NCBI GenBank assembly: GCA_963719345.1
Contig: CAVRCA010000001.1
Span: 558,001 to 622,000, forward strand
Direction: 5' to 3'
DNA: 64,000 bases
Source of the DNA: CAVRCA01 sp963719345
GTDB lineage: Bacteria > Pseudomonadota > Alphaproteobacteria > Acetobacterales > Acetobacteraceae
The notes under the pieces are model-generated. The model saw only the letters and a program-made list of their open reading frames with translations, had not been told where the DNA came from and made no database searches. A program made the translations under genes and the position numbers. Positions 20,964 through 30,508 of the stretch are shown piece by piece. Every line of letters starts with the position of its first letter. Position 1 is the first letter of the stretch.

Positions 20964-21368
20964 CTATTCCTCCAGCCGGAACGCGTCCGTGATCCGTCGC
21001 ACCGCCCCGGCGGCGTCGACCACCAGCACGTCGAACCGCACGCCCTCGGGTCCCCAGTCGGGGTGATCGGCCAGCACGCTGGCGGCGGCCTCCAGCAGGC
21101 GAGCGCGCTGGCGCGGCGACAGCGCCCAGGCGGCTTCGGCAAGCGTGGGCCTCGCCTTCACCTCGACGATGGCGAGCACGCCGTCCTTCTGCGCGATGGC
21201 GTCCACTTCGCCGGCCGGGGTGCGCAGGCGGCGGGCAAGCACCGTCCAGCCGGTCGCCTCCAGCGCCCCGCACGCGACCGCCTCGGCGTCGACCCCGCGG
21301 CCATGGCTGCGGCGGCCCCTTGCGGTGTCGCGTTCGTCGGTATCGCGAGCGCGCGGCGGCCCCCTCAA
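20964..21368 (-). CDS. yraN: YraN / UPF0102 family endonuclease-like protein
   Basis: A 134-aa protein of the UPF0102 family, a Holliday-junction-resolvase-like nuclease fold. The core is GRGVDAEAVACGALEATGW...GEVDAIAQKDGVLAIVEVKAR, with the E-x(n)-E-V-K motif (GEVD, VEVK) of the PD-(D/E)XK fold. No ATG is available. The best start is a TTG at 21368 whose last bases form TTGA with the stop of the upstream 50-aa gene, which points to coupled translation. Its cellular role is not settled. It is the last gene in the transporter transcript. Confidence 0.8.
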   Translation of the reverse strand: MRGPPRARDTDERDTARGRRSHGRGVDAEAVACGALEATGWTVLARRLRTPAGEVDAIAQKDGVLAIVEVKARPTLAEAAWALSPRQRARLLEAAASVLADHPDWGPEGVRFDVLVVDAAGAVRRITDAFRLEE

Positions 21369-21517
21369 CGCGATGGCGCCTCGACCGGGGCGCAGTTGGT
21401 GCGGCCGGAGGCGAGACAATCCTCCATCTGCGCCGATTGCCGCAGCCGGCCGACGACGAACACCACCGCCACCACGATGAGCACGACGACGATGAGCCCG
21501 AACACCGGCCCACGCAT
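21365..21517 (-). CDS. Small single-pass membrane protein, 50 aa
   Basis: A short protein starting MRGPVFGLIVVVLIVVAVV, which is one strong membrane helix, followed by a short charged tail with two cysteines (MEDCL and TNCAPVEAP). It is a separate frame from yraN, and its TGA overlaps the yraN TTG as TTGA. It begins 27 bases after the ABC ATPase stop on the same strand. No known domain is recognised. Evidence for reality is the clean membrane helix, the stop/start overlap and operon position. Confidence 0.6.
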   Translation of the reverse strand: MRGPVFGLIVVVLIVVAVVFVVGRLRQSAQMEDCLASGRTNCAPVEAPSR

Positions 21518-21543
21518 CGACGGGCGCTCCGGTTCCTCGCCGC

Positions 21544-22549
<1,006 letters not shown>

Positions 22550-22557
<8 letters not shown>

Positions 22558-23521
22558 TCGCAGCCCGGTCGAGCAGCCAGCAGGAGGCACGCGACGCACC
22601 GGCCGCGAGCAGCGGCGGCACTTCCACGCGGCAGCGCCCGAACACGTGCGGGCAACGCGGGTTGAAGGCGCAGCCCGGCGGAATGGCCGCGAGGCGCGGC
22701 ATCGAGCCGTCGATCTGGCGTAGCCGCTCCGCCTTTTGCGCGACGGTCGGGATGCTGCCCATCAGCCCGACCGTATAAGGGTGTGCCGGATGTTGCACCA
22801 CATCGCGCACCGGGCCGATCTCGGCGACGCGGCCGGCGTACATCACCACGACCCGATCGGCGGTCTCGGCGATCACGCCCATGTCGTGGGTGATCAGCAT
22901 CACCGACGTGCCGTGATCGCGGGCCAGCCGCTTGAGCAGGGCGATGATCTGCGCCTGCACCGAGACGTCGAGCGCCGTGGTCGGCTCGTCGGCGATGACC
23001 AGACGGGGCTCGGCGCACAGCGCCAGCGCGATCACGACCCGCTGGCGCATCCCGCCGGAGAACTCGTGCGGGTAGGCGTCCACGCGCTCCGCCGCACCGG
23101 GGATTCCCACCTGTTCGAGCCAGCCGACCGCCCGCCGGCGCGCCTCGGCGTCGGTGAGGCGCATGTGCGTCTGCATGGTCTCGGCGAGCTGCCGGCCGAC
23201 CGAATAGACCGGATCGAGGGTGGTCAGCGGGTCCTGGAAGATGGCGCCGATCCGCCGGCCGCGCACGGCGCGCAGTTCGCGCGGGGAGAGGCGGTCCAGC
23301 GCGACGCCCTCGAGAAGGATCCGGCCGCCGGCGATGCGGCCGGGGGGCTCCAGCAGGCCGATGATCGCCGCGCCGGTCAGCGACTTGCCCGCCCCGCTCT
23401 CGCCCACCACGCCGAGCACCTCGCCGGCCGCGATCTCGAACGAGACGCGGTCGAGCGCGCGCAACACGCCGCGCCGCGTCGGGAACTCGACGGTGAGGTC
23501 GCGCACCTCGAGCAGCGCCAT
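22550..23521 (-). CDS. Peptide/dipeptide ABC transporter ATP-binding protein (DppD/OppD type)
   Basis: A 323-aa ATPase starting MALLEVRDLTVEFPTRRG. Walker A is VVGESGAGKSLTG, the Q-loop is AIFQDPLTTLDPV, the signature is HEFSGGMRQRVVIA and Walker B is LVIADEPTTALDVS. The C-terminal cysteine motif is PPGCAFNPRCPH. The start codon shares a base with the stop of the upstream permease gene (TGATG), so the genes are tightly coupled. The open frame continues far upstream into the permease genes, which is not part of this protein. Confidence 0.9.
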
Positions 23522-24460
23522 CAGCGCAGCCGCGGATTGAGTGCGTCGCGCAGCCAATCGCCGAGCAGGTTGATCGACAGCACCATCAGCACCAGCGCGA
23601 TGCCGGGGAAGATCGTCACCCACCACTCGCCGCTGAAGAGGAAGTCGTTGCCGAGGCGGATCAGCGTGCCGAGCGAGGGCTGCGTCACGCGGCAGGCCGA
23701 CGCCGAGAAAGGAAAGCGTCGCCTCATCGATGATGGCGAGACCAAGTGTCAGTGTGGCGATCACCAGTACCGGACCGAGGACATTGGGAAAAATATGGGT
23801 CAGCATGATGCGCGGCGATGACAGGCCGATCACGCGCGCCGCCATCACGTAGTCGCGGTTGCGCTCGACCAGGGTGGAGCCGCGCACGGTGCGGGCGAAT
23901 TGCGGCCAGCGGCTGATGCCGATGGCGAAGATGATGACGTAGATCTGCAACTGGTCGTGCAGCTCCTTCGGCAACACGGCGCTCACGACGCCGTCGACCA
24001 GCAGCGCGATCAGGATCGACGGAAACGTGAGCTGGATGTCGGCCACGCGCATCAGCACGGCATCGAGGGTGCCGCCGGCATAGCCGGCGACCAGACCCAC
24101 CAGCACGCCGACGACGCTCGCGAACACGATCGACGCGGCGCCGACAAACAGGCTGATCCGCATGCCGAACATGATGCCCGAGAGCATGTCGCGGCCCTGG
24201 TCGTCGGTCCCGAGCGGATAGGTCCAATCGCCGTCGGCCGCCGTCACGGGAGGGCGGAAACTGTCCATCAGGTTGAGGCTGGAGAGATCGAAGGGGTTAT
24301 GCGGCGCGAGCACGGGGGCAAGCGCCGCCGCGCCGACGCACAGGATCGCCACGAGCAGCGACACGATCGCGGTCGGCGAGCGGAGAAAACCGTAGACGAG
24401 ATCGCTGGCGAGGAAACGGCGGAGGGTCCGCAGGCTGAAGCGGGCGGCCACACCGCTCAT
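23521..24460 (-). pseudogene. Peptide ABC transporter permease (DppC/OppC type), one frameshift
   Basis: An inner-membrane permease of about 312 aa. The N-terminal half begins MSGVAARFSLRTLRRFLASD and has the DppC pattern PLGTDDQGRDMLSGIMFG. The EAA-loop region is VIGLSSPRIMLTHIFPNVLGP, then DEATLSFLGVGLP. One extra base near 23692 shifts the last 60 residues (VTQPSLGTLIRLGND... to LNPRLR). Length modulo 3 is 1, as expected for one insertion. Its ATG overlaps the permease B stop as ATGA. The intact product is expected to pair with the gene at 24457. Confidence 0.88.
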
Positions 24461-25446
24461 CGCAACCCCGCTGCGGCGCGCCGCTCGATACGCAGGCGCG
24501 GATCGAGCGCGTAATAGAGCAAGTCGACCACCAGGTTGATGGTGACGAACAGCACCGCGATCAGCAGCAGATAGGCGGACATCACCGGCACGTCGGCGAC
24601 CGCGATGCTTTGCACCAGCAGCAGCCCCATCCCGGGCCACTGGAAGACGAACTCGGTGACGATGGAGAACGCGATCACCATGCCGAACTGCAGCCCCGCG
24701 ATGGTGACGACCGGCACCAGCGTGTTGCGCAACGCGTGGCCGAAATTGATCGCCCGCTCGCTGAGGCCGCGCGCGCGGGCGAACTTGATGTAGTCGGTGC
24801 GCAGCACCTCCAGCATCTCGGCCCGCACCAGGCGCATGATCAGCGTCATCTGGAACAGGCCGAGCGTGATCGCCGGCAGCACCAGCGCCTTGAGGCCGGA
24901 GACGGTCAGGAACCCGGTGGTCCACCAGCCGAGCCGCACCACGTCGCCGCGGCCGAAACTCGGCAGCCAGTGCAGCAGCACGCTGAACACGAGGATCAAC
25001 AGGATGCCGGTGAGGAAGGTCGGCAGCGACACGCCGATCAGGCTGAAGGCGAGGACCAGCCGAGAACCGACCGCGCGTCGGTAGATGCCGGTGTAGACAC
25101 CGAGCGACAGGCCGACCAGCAGCGAGAGCACCGAGGCGGTGATCGCCAGCTCGACGGTGGCCGGCAGACGTTCGCCGATCAGCGTGGCGACCGGACGGGC
25201 CAGGCGATAGCTGATGCCGAAATTGCCGTGCAGCGCGGCCCAGACGTAGCGTGCGTATTGCACGAAGAAGGGCTGGTCCAGGCCGAGCTGATGGATCAGC
25301 GCCTGCCGTTGCTCCTCGGTGAAATTCTGGCCGAGCATGGTGACGACCGGATCGCCGACGAAGGCGAACATAGCGAAGGCGACGAAACCCACCACCAGGA
25401 GCACCGGGATTGCCTGCAGCAGGCGGGAGATGATGAAGGCGGCCAT
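24457..25446 (-). CDS. Peptide ABC transporter permease (DppB/OppB type)
   Basis: A 329-aa permease with six membrane segments. It begins MAAFIISRLLQAIPVLLVVG, the typical DppB start, and has the ARARGLSERAINFGHALRNTL EAA loop and the C-terminal LVDLLYYALDPRLR. It is the first gene of the permease-permease-ATPase-ATPase operon. No substrate-binding protein gene is present next to it, so the binding protein must be encoded elsewhere or the transporter borrows one. Upstream lies a palindromic repeat (25505-25576). Confidence 0.92.
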   Translation of the reverse strand: MAAFIISRLLQAIPVLLVVGFVAFAMFAFVGDPVVTMLGQNFTEEQRQALIHQLGLDQPFFVQYARYVWAALHGNFGISYRLARPVATLIGERLPATVELAITASVLSLLVGLSLGVYTGIYRRAVGSRLVLAFSLIGVSLPTFLTGILLILVFSVLLHWLPSFGRGDVVRLGWWTTGFLTVSGLKALVLPAITLGLFQMTLIMRLVRAEMLEVLRTDYIKFARARGLSERAINFGHALRNTLVPVVTIAGLQFGMVIAFSIVTEFVFQWPGMGLLLVQSIAVADVPVMSAYLLLIAVLFVTINLVVDLLYYALDPRLRIERRAAAGLR

Positions 25447-25504
25447 GCGGATGGCACGCTATGGCAGCAGCCCACCCAGCGCCAAGCACGATGACGAGCC
25501 CAAG

Positions 25505-25576
25505 CCCTCACCTGACCCTCTCCCGCGGCGAAAAGGCTTTTCTCGCTCTGCCTTCGGGAGAGGGCCGGGGTGAGGG
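25505..25576. repeat. Palindromic intergenic repeat, copy 1
   Basis: A 72-base imperfect inverted repeat between the permease and methyltransferase genes. The left arm begins CCCTCACCTGACCCTCTCCC and the right arm ends GGGAGAGGGCCGGGGTGAGGG-like, around a centre with AAAAGGCTTTTCTCGC. A close second copy lies at 26511-26583. The sequence resembles REP-type elements scattered through GC-rich proteobacterial genomes. Confidence 0.85.
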
Positions 25577-25623
25577 CGCATCAGGCTGGCTGAAACGGCG
25601 CAGCCCGAGGCTCAGGACCCACA

Positions 25624-26487
25624 TCAGGCGCCCGCCGTCGAGAGCCACCACCTGTCGCCGCTGAACCAGCAGGTCGCGTCCGGCGCATCGTCCAGGCGCA
25701 GAGAGCTCACCGCCTGCCAGTCGTCGCCGGAGAACGCGGCCGCGAGGCCCGAACTCGTCGCGTCGTCCTGCCGATCCTGGCAGAGTATGAAGGCCGCGCG
25801 GGAAACGAAGCGTGCCGGCCATGCCGAGCCGCCCTCGCGCGGCCGCTGGGTCAGCAGCATGCCGCCGAGCCCGCGCATCGGCTGCAGCGGGAAGAGCAGT
25901 CGGCCGCCCGGCCGCAAGGCATCCAGCCACGTCCAACTCGGCTGCGTGATGCCGGCGTTGACGTACACGGCGTCCACCTTCGGCAAATTCTCCGCAATCC
26001 CGGAGCGCGCCTGCACGTCGGTCCAGGGCAGGTAAGCAAGGTTCCGTGCTGCGCGCGCGGCCAGCTCGGGGTCTATCTCAAAGGCGTGGACTCGGCCGTT
26101 TGGTCCCGCCAGATAAGCGAGAATAGCCGAGTAGTAACCGCTGCCGGCTCCGACGTGCAGCACCGCCTCACCCGCCTGGATGCCGAGAGCATCAATGCAA
26201 CGAGCATGCAAGCTGGGTTCGCCGATATTGATGCCGCGGCTCGCATCGAGCGCGATCAGGGTATCCTGGTAGAGAAAGGCGGGGTCGCCGTCCGGCGTCT
26301 GCACGTAATCCGGTCCAAACGACGAAGACCATCGGCCGACCGGCAGAACGAACCACGGTGGCGGACCAGCGAATGGCTCGCGCGGCACGGCAGCAAAGGC
26401 CTGTTCGACACGCGGATCGCCGGCGTCCGCGCGCTTGGCAACAAACCGGGCATAGAAGGCGCGCAGCGTAGTTGACCGGTCTGGCAT
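25624..26487 (-). CDS. Pcm-like protein-L-isoaspartate methyltransferase family protein
   Basis: A SAM-dependent methyltransferase of about 287 aa. The SAM-binding motif I is AVLHVGAGSGYYSAILAYLAG, with the acidic motif VHAFEIDPEL and a GRLLFPLQP region, as in protein-L-isoaspartate O-methyltransferases. The C-terminal 90 residues extend beyond the classical family, so the substrate may differ. The ATG at 26487 is 8 bases after AAGGAG; a GTG one codon earlier is also possible. It sits between two copies of the palindromic repeat. A repair role is likely but not certain. Confidence 0.75.
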   Translation of the reverse strand: MPDRSTTLRAFYARFVAKRADAGDPRVEQAFAAVPREPFAGPPPWFVLPVGRWSSSFGPDYVQTPDGDPAFLYQDTLIALDASRGINIGEPSLHARCIDALGIQAGEAVLHVGAGSGYYSAILAYLAGPNGRVHAFEIDPELAARAARNLAYLPWTDVQARSGIAENLPKVDAVYVNAGITQPSWTWLDALRPGGRLLFPLQPMRGLGGMLLTQRPREGGSAWPARFVSRAAFILCQDRQDDATSSGLAAAFSGDDWQAVSSLRLDDAPDATCWFSGDRWWLSTAGA

Positions 26488-26510
26488 CACTCATGCTCCT
26501 TCCGCAAAAC

Positions 26511-26583
26511 CCCTCACCCCACCCTCTCCCGCGGTGAAAAGGCCTTTTCTCCCTCTGCCTTCGGGAAAGGGCCGGGGTGAGGG
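26511..26583. repeat. Palindromic repeat, copy 2, inside the AI-2E gene 3' end
   Basis: A 73-base imperfect inverted repeat very similar to copy 1: left arm CCCTCACCCCACCCTCTCCC, right arm GGGAAAGGGCCGGGGTGAGGG-like, and a perfect AAAAGGCCTTTT in the centre. It covers the last codons and stop of the AI-2E transporter gene, so part of the element is translated. Confidence 0.85.
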
Positions 26584-27614
26584 TTGGTCGGCGGCCGCCC
26601 CCACTCGTTGACCAGGGTAAAGCCGACGCCAAGCAGCACGGGACCCAAAAACACGCCGAGCAGGCCGAACGCCAGGGCGCCCCCCAATACGCCCAGCACG
26701 GTGAGCAGGAACGGCAGCTGCGCGCCGCGGGCCAGCAGCCAGGGTTGCAGCACGTGGTAGGTGCCCGAGATCACCACCACCCCGTAGACCACCAGGAAGA
26801 TGCCGCGTCCGGTCGCGCCGATGCTGAGCAGCCAGATGCTCGCCGGAATCCAGACCAGCGGGGCGCCGATCGGCAGCACGGCCAGGAAACCCGCTACCGC
26901 CGCCAGCAGGCCCGGGCGAGGCACTCCGCACACCCACAATCCGAAGGCGGTCAGCACGCCTTGCAGCAACGCCGTGCCCAGGATGCTGTAGACGGTGCCG
27001 CGCACCGTGGCGCCGGTGACCCGGATCAATTGCTCGGCCTGCTCGCCGGCAACCCGGCGAGCCAAGTCTTGCAGACGGCCGCCGATCAGATCGCCATAGA
27101 GATAGAAGAAGAACGCGATGAAGAGGGCGAGCAGGAACAGCACCACGCCATTGGCGATGCCGAGCAGCAGGCTCAGCCCGCTCTCGATGAGCATGCCGAA
27201 ATAGGGCCGGAACGCCTCGACCATGGCGCTGATGTCCTCGGCCCAGTGATCCCAGAGGGTGCCGAGCGTCGGCCCGAACAGCGGGATGGAATAGACCCAG
27301 GCCGGCGATTGCGGCAGCCCAGCGCCCAGCAGTTTTTCAAGCAAACCGCGCAGGTTGTTGATGTCGCCCGCGCTCGTGGGCGCCGCCAGCGCCAGCGGCA
27401 GCACGATGATCAGGGCCGTCAACGCCACCATGATCCCCGCCGCTCCGCCATGCCCGATATGGAGCCGCCGGCGCAGCCACTCGCTGATCGGCCAGGTGCT
27501 GAACACCAGGATGGCAGCCCACAGGATGGCCGAGAAGAACGGGTACAGCACCAGCACGCAGCCGACGGCGATGCCGCCCAGCAGCAGGATCATCAGCACA
27601 CGCTCGGCTAGCAT
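26514..27614 (-). CDS. AI-2E family transporter (PerM-like)
   Basis: A 366-aa inner-membrane protein with about eight hydrophobic segments. It belongs to the AI-2E/PerM exporter family (PFWSAILWAAILVF-type start, then AVLPIGAPLVWIPASIWLL and the C-terminal GLLGVFLGPVLLGVG). The natural end should be near TLVNEWGRPP. The last 24 residues (TNPHPGPFPKAEGEKAF...) are read from the palindromic repeat, which has replaced the original C-terminus and supplies the stop codon. Substrates in the family vary and include AI-2 export and Na+/H+ antiport. Confidence 0.85.
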   Translation of the reverse strand: MLAERVLMILLLGGIAVGCVLVLYPFFSAILWAAILVFSTWPISEWLRRRLHIGHGGAAGIMVALTALIIVLPLALAAPTSAGDINNLRGLLEKLLGAGLPQSPAWVYSIPLFGPTLGTLWDHWAEDISAMVEAFRPYFGMLIESGLSLLLGIANGVVLFLLALFIAFFFYLYGDLIGGRLQDLARRVAGEQAEQLIRVTGATVRGTVYSILGTALLQGVLTAFGLWVCGVPRPGLLAAVAGFLAVLPIGAPLVWIPASIWLLSIGATGRGIFLVVYGVVVISGTYHVLQPWLLARGAQLPFLLTVLGVLGGALAFGLLGVFLGPVLLGVGFTLVNEWGRPPTNPHPGPFPKAEGEKAFSPRERVG

Positions 27615-27737
27615 TCCCGGCGTCGCATCCCCGGTCCCCTCATTCCGTGATCGGCGGCGCCTGCCTGCCCCTCCCGCCGCCGCTGGTCAAGCAAACTCCC
27701 AGCAAGTAGCCTTTGCCACAATCGAGGGAGAGAAGCC

Positions 27738-28518
27738 GTGCCCCGCCTCGCCGCCAATCTGTCGATGATGTTCAACGAGGCACCCTTCCTGGACCGCTTC
27801 GCGCTGGCGCGGCAGGCGGGGTTCGAGGCGGTGGAGTTCCTGTTCCCCTACGAGCATGCCGCCGCCGAGCTGCGCCGCCGCCTCGACGACAACGGGCTCA
27901 AGCAGGTGCTGTTCAACATGCCGCCGGGCGACTGGGCGGCGGGCGAGCGGGGGCTGGCGAGCCTGCCCGGCCGGGTCGCGGCGTTCCGTGAAAGCGTCGG
28001 CCAGGCACTCGAATATGCCGCCGCCCTCGACTGCAAGCTGATCCACTGCATGGCGGGCATCGTGCCGCCGGACGTGGCGCCGGTCACCGCCGCCAGCCTC
28101 TACGCCGCCAACCTCGCCTGGGCCGGCGAGCGGGCGCGTGGCGGCCGGCGTGCGCCTGGCGATCGAGCCGATCAACCATCGCGACATGCCCGGCTACTTC
28201 CTCAACACCGAGGCGCAGGGAGCCGCGGTGGTGGAGGCGATCGGGCGCGACCGGGTCGGGCTGCAGTTCGACGTCTACCACTGCCAGATCACCGAAGGGG
28301 ACGTGACGCGGCGCATGGAAGCCTTCATGCCGGTGATCGCCCACATGCAGATTGCCGACGTGCCGCTGCGCAACGAGCCCGGCACCGGCGAGGTCGGCTG
28401 GGAGTTCGTGTTCCGCCGGATGGACGAGCTCGGCTACCAGGGCTGGGTCGGCTGCGAGTACCGCCCCGCCGGCAAAACCCTCGAGGGGTTGGCCTGGCGC
28501 AAGAAGTTCGGCGTGTAG
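27738..28518 (+). pseudogene. hyi: Hydroxypyruvate isomerase, one frameshift
   Basis: A TIM-barrel isomerase (hydroxypyruvate to tartronate semialdehyde), about 259 aa. It starts at a GTG at 27738 after GGGAG, with MPRLAANLSMMFNEAPFLDRF, the typical Hyi start. The metal/active-site glutamate region is RLAIEPINHRDMPGYFLN, then LQFDVYHCQ and HMQIADVP...GEVGWEF. One extra base near 28137 shifts the frame between the two halves; length modulo 3 is 1. It forms an operon with the tartronate semialdehyde reductase 27 bases downstream, together the glyoxylate/glycerate pathway. Confidence 0.88.
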
Positions 28519-28545
28519 CGGCCAAGCCACGAAGGGAGAAAAGAG

Positions 28546-29433
28546 ATGAAGATCGGGTTCGTCGGCCTCGGGATCATGGGCCGGCCGATGGCACTGAACC
28601 TCAAGCAGGCCGGCCACGAGTTGATCGTGCCCGACCGCGCCAGCCTCACCGACGAGATCCGCGCCGCCGCCACGGTTGTGGCCGACGGCAGTGAGCTCGC
28701 CGCCCGTGCCGAGGTGGTGATCCTGATGGTGCCGGACACGCCGGACGTCGAGCAGGTGCTGTTCGGCGAGAACGGCGTCGCCGCCCGGCTGAACCGGGGG
28801 GCGCTGGTGATCGACATGTCCTCGATCAGCCCGATCGCTACCAAAGCCTATGCCAAGCGGATCAACGACGCCGGCTGCGACTATCTTGACGCTCCGGTCT
28901 CCGGCGGCGAGGTCGGCGCCAAGCAGAAGACGCTCACCATCATGGTGGGCGGCCCGTCCGCCGCCTTCGAGCGCGCCCGCCCCCTGTTCGAGGCGATGGG
29001 CAAGACCATCACCCATGTCGGCGAAGCCAACGGCGACGGCCAGACGGCGAAGGTCGCCAACCAGATCATCGTCGCCCTCAATATCGAGGCGGTTGCCGAA
29101 GCCCTGGTTTTCGCCGCCCGCGCCGGCGCGGACCCGGCCAAGGTGCGCCAAGCCATCTCGGGCGGCTTTGCCGCCTCCCGCGTACTCGAACTGCACGCCG
29201 AGCGGATGCTGAAAGGCAGCTTCGATCCGGGCTTCAAGGTCCGGCTCCACCAGAAGGATCTCAACCTCGCCCTGACCGCGGCGCGGGAGATCGGCGTGGC
29301 GCTGCCCAGCACCGCGGTGGTGCAGCAGATGTTGACGTCCTGTGCCGCCCACGGCGGCGGCGATCTCGACCACTCGGCCCTGGTCAAGACTGTCGAAGAC
29401 CTTGCGGATTTCCAGATTCCCCGGCCGGTGTAG
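28546..29433 (+). CDS. glxR: Tartronate semialdehyde reductase (2-hydroxy-3-oxopropionate reductase)
   Basis: A 295-aa NAD(P)H-dependent beta-hydroxyacid dehydrogenase. The Rossmann motif is GFVGLGIMGRPMALNL; the substrate-binding signature is DAPVSGGEVGAKQKTLTIM; the catalytic lysine lies in GQTAKVANQ. It reduces tartronate semialdehyde to glycerate. The start follows GGGAGAAAAGAG. Pairing with hyi gives the route hydroxypyruvate to tartronate semialdehyde to glycerate for C2/C3 acid use. It is intact and full length. Confidence 0.92.
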   Translation: MKIGFVGLGIMGRPMALNLKQAGHELIVPDRASLTDEIRAAATVVADGSELAARAEVVILMVPDTPDVEQVLFGENGVAARLNRGALVIDMSSISPIATKAYAKRINDAGCDYLDAPVSGGEVGAKQKTLTIMVGGPSAAFERARPLFEAMGKTITHVGEANGDGQTAKVANQIIVALNIEAVAEALVFAARAGADPAKVRQAISGGFAASRVLELHAERMLKGSFDPGFKVRLHQKDLNLALTAAREIGVALPSTAVVQQMLTSCAAHGGGDLDHSALVKTVEDLADFQIPRPV

Positions 29434-29481
29434 CGGAAAAATGGGCAAATATGCCCAGAATCTCCGACACGGGTTGAATAA

Positions 29482-29495
29482 ACTGTCGAAACAGT
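29482..29495. promoter_or_regulatory. Possible operator: inverted repeat ACTGT-CGAA-ACAGT
   Basis: A perfect 5-base inverted repeat with a 4-base spacer in the 146-base gap before the XRE regulator gene. It overlaps a TTGAAT-like -35 (29474). The gap is more AT-rich than its surroundings. It may be an autoregulatory site; no direct evidence. Confidence 0.3.
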
Positions 29496-29579
29496 CATAA
29501 GGTCCAACTTACACTCAATTCTGAGACACGCAGAATCCGTGCCAGTACTGCGCGCGACGGTTTAGAAGGCTTTTTGCCT

Positions 29580-30461
29580 ATGATGCGGTTCACCGAGATC
29601 GGCCAACAGTTGCGCGCATACCGGCTGGAGTCCGGTCTGCGCGCCGAGGAGATCGCCGCCCGGCTCGGTGTGTCTCGCGCGGCGCTCTACCGCTATGAAA
29701 AAGGCGAGGTCATCAAGCTCGACACGATCAAACGACTGGCCGAGCTGCTCAAGGTCTCGCCTTTGTCTCTGCTAGGAATCGGCGTCGAATACTATAGTCG
29801 CCCCATCGGCTTTTTCGAGCGTCTGCGTCAGGTTGAGGAAACCGCCGATCAGATCCTCCAGGTTGCGGGACCGGTCTGCTACCTCACGACTTCGGAGACG
29901 TATGACGCGACGCTGGCCGATGCCTTCGACGAGGCAGCCGAGCAGGCCGGCGGGGATCGCACGGCGATGCGCGGCATGGCCGAGCAGGTGCTTGGGCTGC
30001 TCGCCGCGCGCAAGAGGATGTATGGCGTGCGCCGGCCGAGCATCATCGCGATCATCTCGGTCGCGGCGGTCCAGCGCTTCCTGGCGTCCGGTGTGGCCGG
30101 ATCGGTGCCGGTGTCGGACCGGGTGCGCCGGCTCTGCCGACAGGTCGCCGCCACCGAGGTCGAGAACATCGCCTCGCTGATGGAGGCCGAGCCAATGGGA
30201 CTGCAATTCGGCCTGCTCACCGGCGCCGAGCCCAGTTCGGCCTTCCAGATCCTGCGCGCACGGGATCGCGCCAGCCTGGCGATCAACCCGTTCCAGACCG
30301 ACACGCATCCGAGCGGGCAGACGGGCGTCGCCATGATCACCAGTGCCGACGAGGCGATCGGGGCGCACCAGCGCGTGGCCGAGGCGAACTGGCGCGAGGC
30401 GGTGCGGGGCCCCGCCGGCGCCACGCGTCTCCGCCAGTTGCTGGCCGAGGCGCGCGCCTGA
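29580..30461 (+). CDS. XRE-family transcriptional regulator
   Basis: A DNA-binding regulator of about 293 aa. The helix-turn-helix spans residues 5-60 (IGQQLRAYRLESGLRAEEIAARLGVSRAALYRYEKGE). The remaining 230 residues form an effector or oligomer domain I do not recognise. Start choice is open: ATG at 29580 or 29583, or a TTG at 29574 closer to GAAGG. It follows the hyi-glxR operon on the same strand after a gap containing a palindrome, so it may control that operon or itself. Confidence 0.8.
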   Translation: MMRFTEIGQQLRAYRLESGLRAEEIAARLGVSRAALYRYEKGEVIKLDTIKRLAELLKVSPLSLLGIGVEYYSRPIGFFERLRQVEETADQILQVAGPVCYLTTSETYDATLADAFDEAAEQAGGDRTAMRGMAEQVLGLLAARKRMYGVRRPSIIAIISVAAVQRFLASGVAGSVPVSDRVRRLCRQVAATEVENIASLMEAEPMGLQFGLLTGAEPSSAFQILRARDRASLAINPFQTDTHPSGQTGVAMITSADEAIGAHQRVAEANWREAVRGPAGATRLRQLLAEARA

Positions 30462-30508
30462 ACCCAGACACGGGTTGCCGGAAGGGGTAACGGCTCTATT
30501 GTCGAGGG

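Noticed and set aside
25505..26583. Composite transposon flanked by the two palindromic repeats
   Set aside because: The 1-kb interval holds only an ordinary methyltransferase gene; there is no transposase and the repeats look like independent REP copies.
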